DNA from: JARRLC01 sp050290865
GTDB lineage: Bacteria; Pseudomonadota; Alphaproteobacteria; Rhizobiales; Rhodomicrobiaceae
Reading direction: 5' to 3'
Assembly (NCBI GenBank): GCA_050290865.1
Contig: JBNKIW010000098.1
Coordinates: 1-6,215, forward strand
Length of the DNA stretch: 6,215 nucleotides
A program made the position numbers and the translations under genes. This document shows, one piece after another, positions 5,274-6,215 of the stretch. A model generated the notes under the pieces. The model ran no database searches. It was not told the origin of the DNA and worked only from the letters and a program-made list of their open reading frames with translations. The first letter of the stretch is position 1. The number at the start of each line of letters is the position of its first letter.

Positions 5274-5867
5274 ATGCCCTACAGCTCGGAACACAAGCAG
5301 AAGACGCGGGCGCGGATCGTGGAAAGCGCGCGTGTCCTGTTCAACAGGCATGGTTTCGAAAGCGTCAGCATCGACACGGTGATGGCGGAGGCTGGTCTGA
5401 CGCGCGGGGGGTTCTACAATCACTTCAAGAGCAAAGAAGAGCTGTTCGCGGCAGCCGTGTCAGGCTTCCTGAGGGGGCGCGGCGCGCAATGGCGGGCCGC
5501 CGCGGGCATTGATCCCGAAAACCCTGCCCCTGAAATGGCTTCGCAGATGATCACCGGTTATCTCTCTCCGGAGCATTTGGGCGATCTGGACGGTCAATGC
5601 CCCATGATCGCCCTTCCATCCGACATCGCACGCAGCAATCCAGAGGTGCAGGCGGCCTACCAGCAGCTTCTGACGGCGATGGTTGGCTTGTTTGAAACCA
5701 GCCTTGAGGAGCAAGAAAGAGACGCGCACCACACAGCGCTTGTTCTCGCCGCGCTTTGCGTCGGCGGCATGGTGCTGGCGCGGACATTGCCAGATTCGGA
5801 ACTCGCGGAGGAAGTCCGCAGAGCCGCTCATGACGAGGCGCAGCACCTTATCCAGGCGGTGTCATGA
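5274..5867 (+). CDS. TetR/AcrR-family transcriptional regulator
   Basis: A 197-residue full-length TetR-type repressor. The N-terminal DNA-binding domain is textbook: TRARIVESARVLFNRHGFES (11-30), then SIDTVMAEAGLTRGGFYNHFKSKEELF (32-58) with the recognition helix around LTRGGFYNHF. The C-terminal ligand domain is helical, with GQCPMIALPSDIAR (107-120) and NPEVQAAY (122-129) resembling the group of TetR proteins that carry a conserved 'G-C' segment in the effector domain. C109 could serve as a redox or electrophile contact, which is speculation. The gene is divergent from the YciI-GFA-DUF2461 operon with a perfect palindrome between them, so it most likely represses that operon and itself until a small molecule binds. 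Confidence 0.93.
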   Translation: MPYSSEHKQKTRARIVESARVLFNRHGFESVSIDTVMAEAGLTRGGFYNHFKSKEELFAAAVSGFLRGRGAQWRAAAGIDPENPAPEMASQMITGYLSPEHLGDLDGQCPMIALPSDIARSNPEVQAAYQQLLTAMVGLFETSLEEQERDAHHTALVLAALCVGGMVLARTLPDSELAEEVRRAAHDEAQHLIQAVS

Positions 5868-6215
5868 ACGCGCCGTGCCGGTTGCGACATCAAGAGCCGA
5901 GCAGACTCCATCAGCGAGGTAGACCGCCTGCGCAAATATCTTGCCTGCTTCGCACAGGATTGCGTGACGCGTTCCGCCCGGTGATAAAGACATTGCGAAG
6001 GTAACCTCTGCTTACAGCGTAATAAAACAAGCTGGAGCATCAGAGGCAGTTAAGCGCTGTATAGCGGATAGGGTCTGGGCACCAAGTGGACGACAGCTTC
6101 TGGAGCAGGTTTCTCGGATGCCGGGCTGGCTCGGTGGCGCGGCATGCACTGCCCGGCGTCCGAGAAGCGCCAAAGCTCGAAATCGCGGGTGGTGGCGCAC
6201 CGGCGGTGCAACACA
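5868..6215. other. Right-edge region without a convincing gene
   Basis: No frame on either strand over these 348 bp gives a recognisable protein. A 46-codon frame beginning at the ATG overlapping the TetR stop (5864-6004) has no Shine-Dalgarno support beyond coupling and a composition (Arg/Pro/Cys rich) typical of shadow translation. The stretch 5990-6070 is less GC-rich. A large hairpin (6109-6168) and a small palindrome, GCACCG-G-CGGTGC (6197-6209), are the only structures seen. The next gene presumably starts beyond the edge. Confidence 0.5.
6109..6168. repeat. Long near-perfect inverted repeat / hairpin
   Basis: TTCTCGGATGCCGGGC (6111-6126) pairs with GCCCGGCGTCCGAGAA (6151-6166) with a single T-G wobble. 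The outer bases 6109-6110 add one more pair and a wobble with 6167-6168, giving an 18-bp stem around a 24-base loop. No U run follows on either strand, so an intrinsic terminator is not obvious. It could be a structured RNA, a dispersed palindromic repeat, or the paired ends of a miniature element. Confidence 0.55.

Noticed and set aside
5864..6004. 46-codon frame overlapping the TetR stop codon by ATGA
   Set aside because: The ATGA overlap hints at coupling, but the sequence is Arg/Pro/Cys rich and low in structure, like out-of-frame translation.
6012..6200. 62-residue minus-strand frame at the right edge
   Set aside because: It spans the large hairpin, matches no family I recognise and lacks a ribosome site.
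6109..6209. Possible integron attC or phage attachment site
   Set aside because: The hairpin size is suggestive, but the attC core sequences (GTTRRRY type) are absent and there is no integrase in the window.
1..6215. CRISPR array, tRNA or rRNA genes
   Set aside because: No regularly spaced repeats and no tRNA cloverleaf or conserved rRNA segment could be found on either strand by reading.

Overview
The window is about 6.2 kb of fairly GC-rich DNA with the codon use and gene content of an alphaproteobacterium. A sphingomonad or a rhizobial relative is the best guess, but no marker gene fixes the taxon. It looks like an ordinary accessory stretch of chromosome: small enzymes paired with divergent regulators, next to a scar left by a mobile element. 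No RNA gene, CRISPR array or complete transposon is visible.

Left edge (1-680): the last 43 codons of a gene that enters from the left, a hairpin terminator, then a solitary end resembling an IS21-family insertion sequence (two degenerate direct repeats, A/T-rich core followed by a C run). No transposase follows it. Just beyond lies the C-terminal WHG-type ligand-domain fragment of a TetR/AcrR regulator that has lost its DNA-binding half.

First regulator-enzyme pair (704-2660): a Tat-type exported MBL-fold hydrolase on the minus strand resembles methyl parathion hydrolase and YtnP-type lactonases and keeps all seven metal ligands. It is divergent from a LysR-family regulator, with a 106-bp intergenic region carrying a consensus -10 box and repeated TGCA half-sites. 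The LysR protein is the likely regulator of the hydrolase.

Middle (2661-3586): a 324-bp AT-rich intergenic region with inverted repeats precedes a stand-alone TIGR01244/DUF442 sulfur-transferase-like (tyrosine-phosphatase-fold) protein with a C-x4-R active loop. A strong GC hairpin separates it from the convergent operon to its right.

Second regulator-operon pair (3587-5867): a minus-strand operon runs YciI-like protein, GFA-family zinc protein, DUF2461 protein, with gaps of 34 and 38 bp. It is divergent from a full-length TetR regulator. Between them is a perfect inverted repeat with 10-bp arms (5212-5233), the likely TetR operator. The first two operon genes start with TTG behind strong Shine-Dalgarno sequences. 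This cluster is the most interesting part: an uncharacterised, probably inducible small-molecule or aldehyde-stress module.

Right edge (5868-6215): no convincing gene, but a long near-perfect hairpin at 6109-6168.
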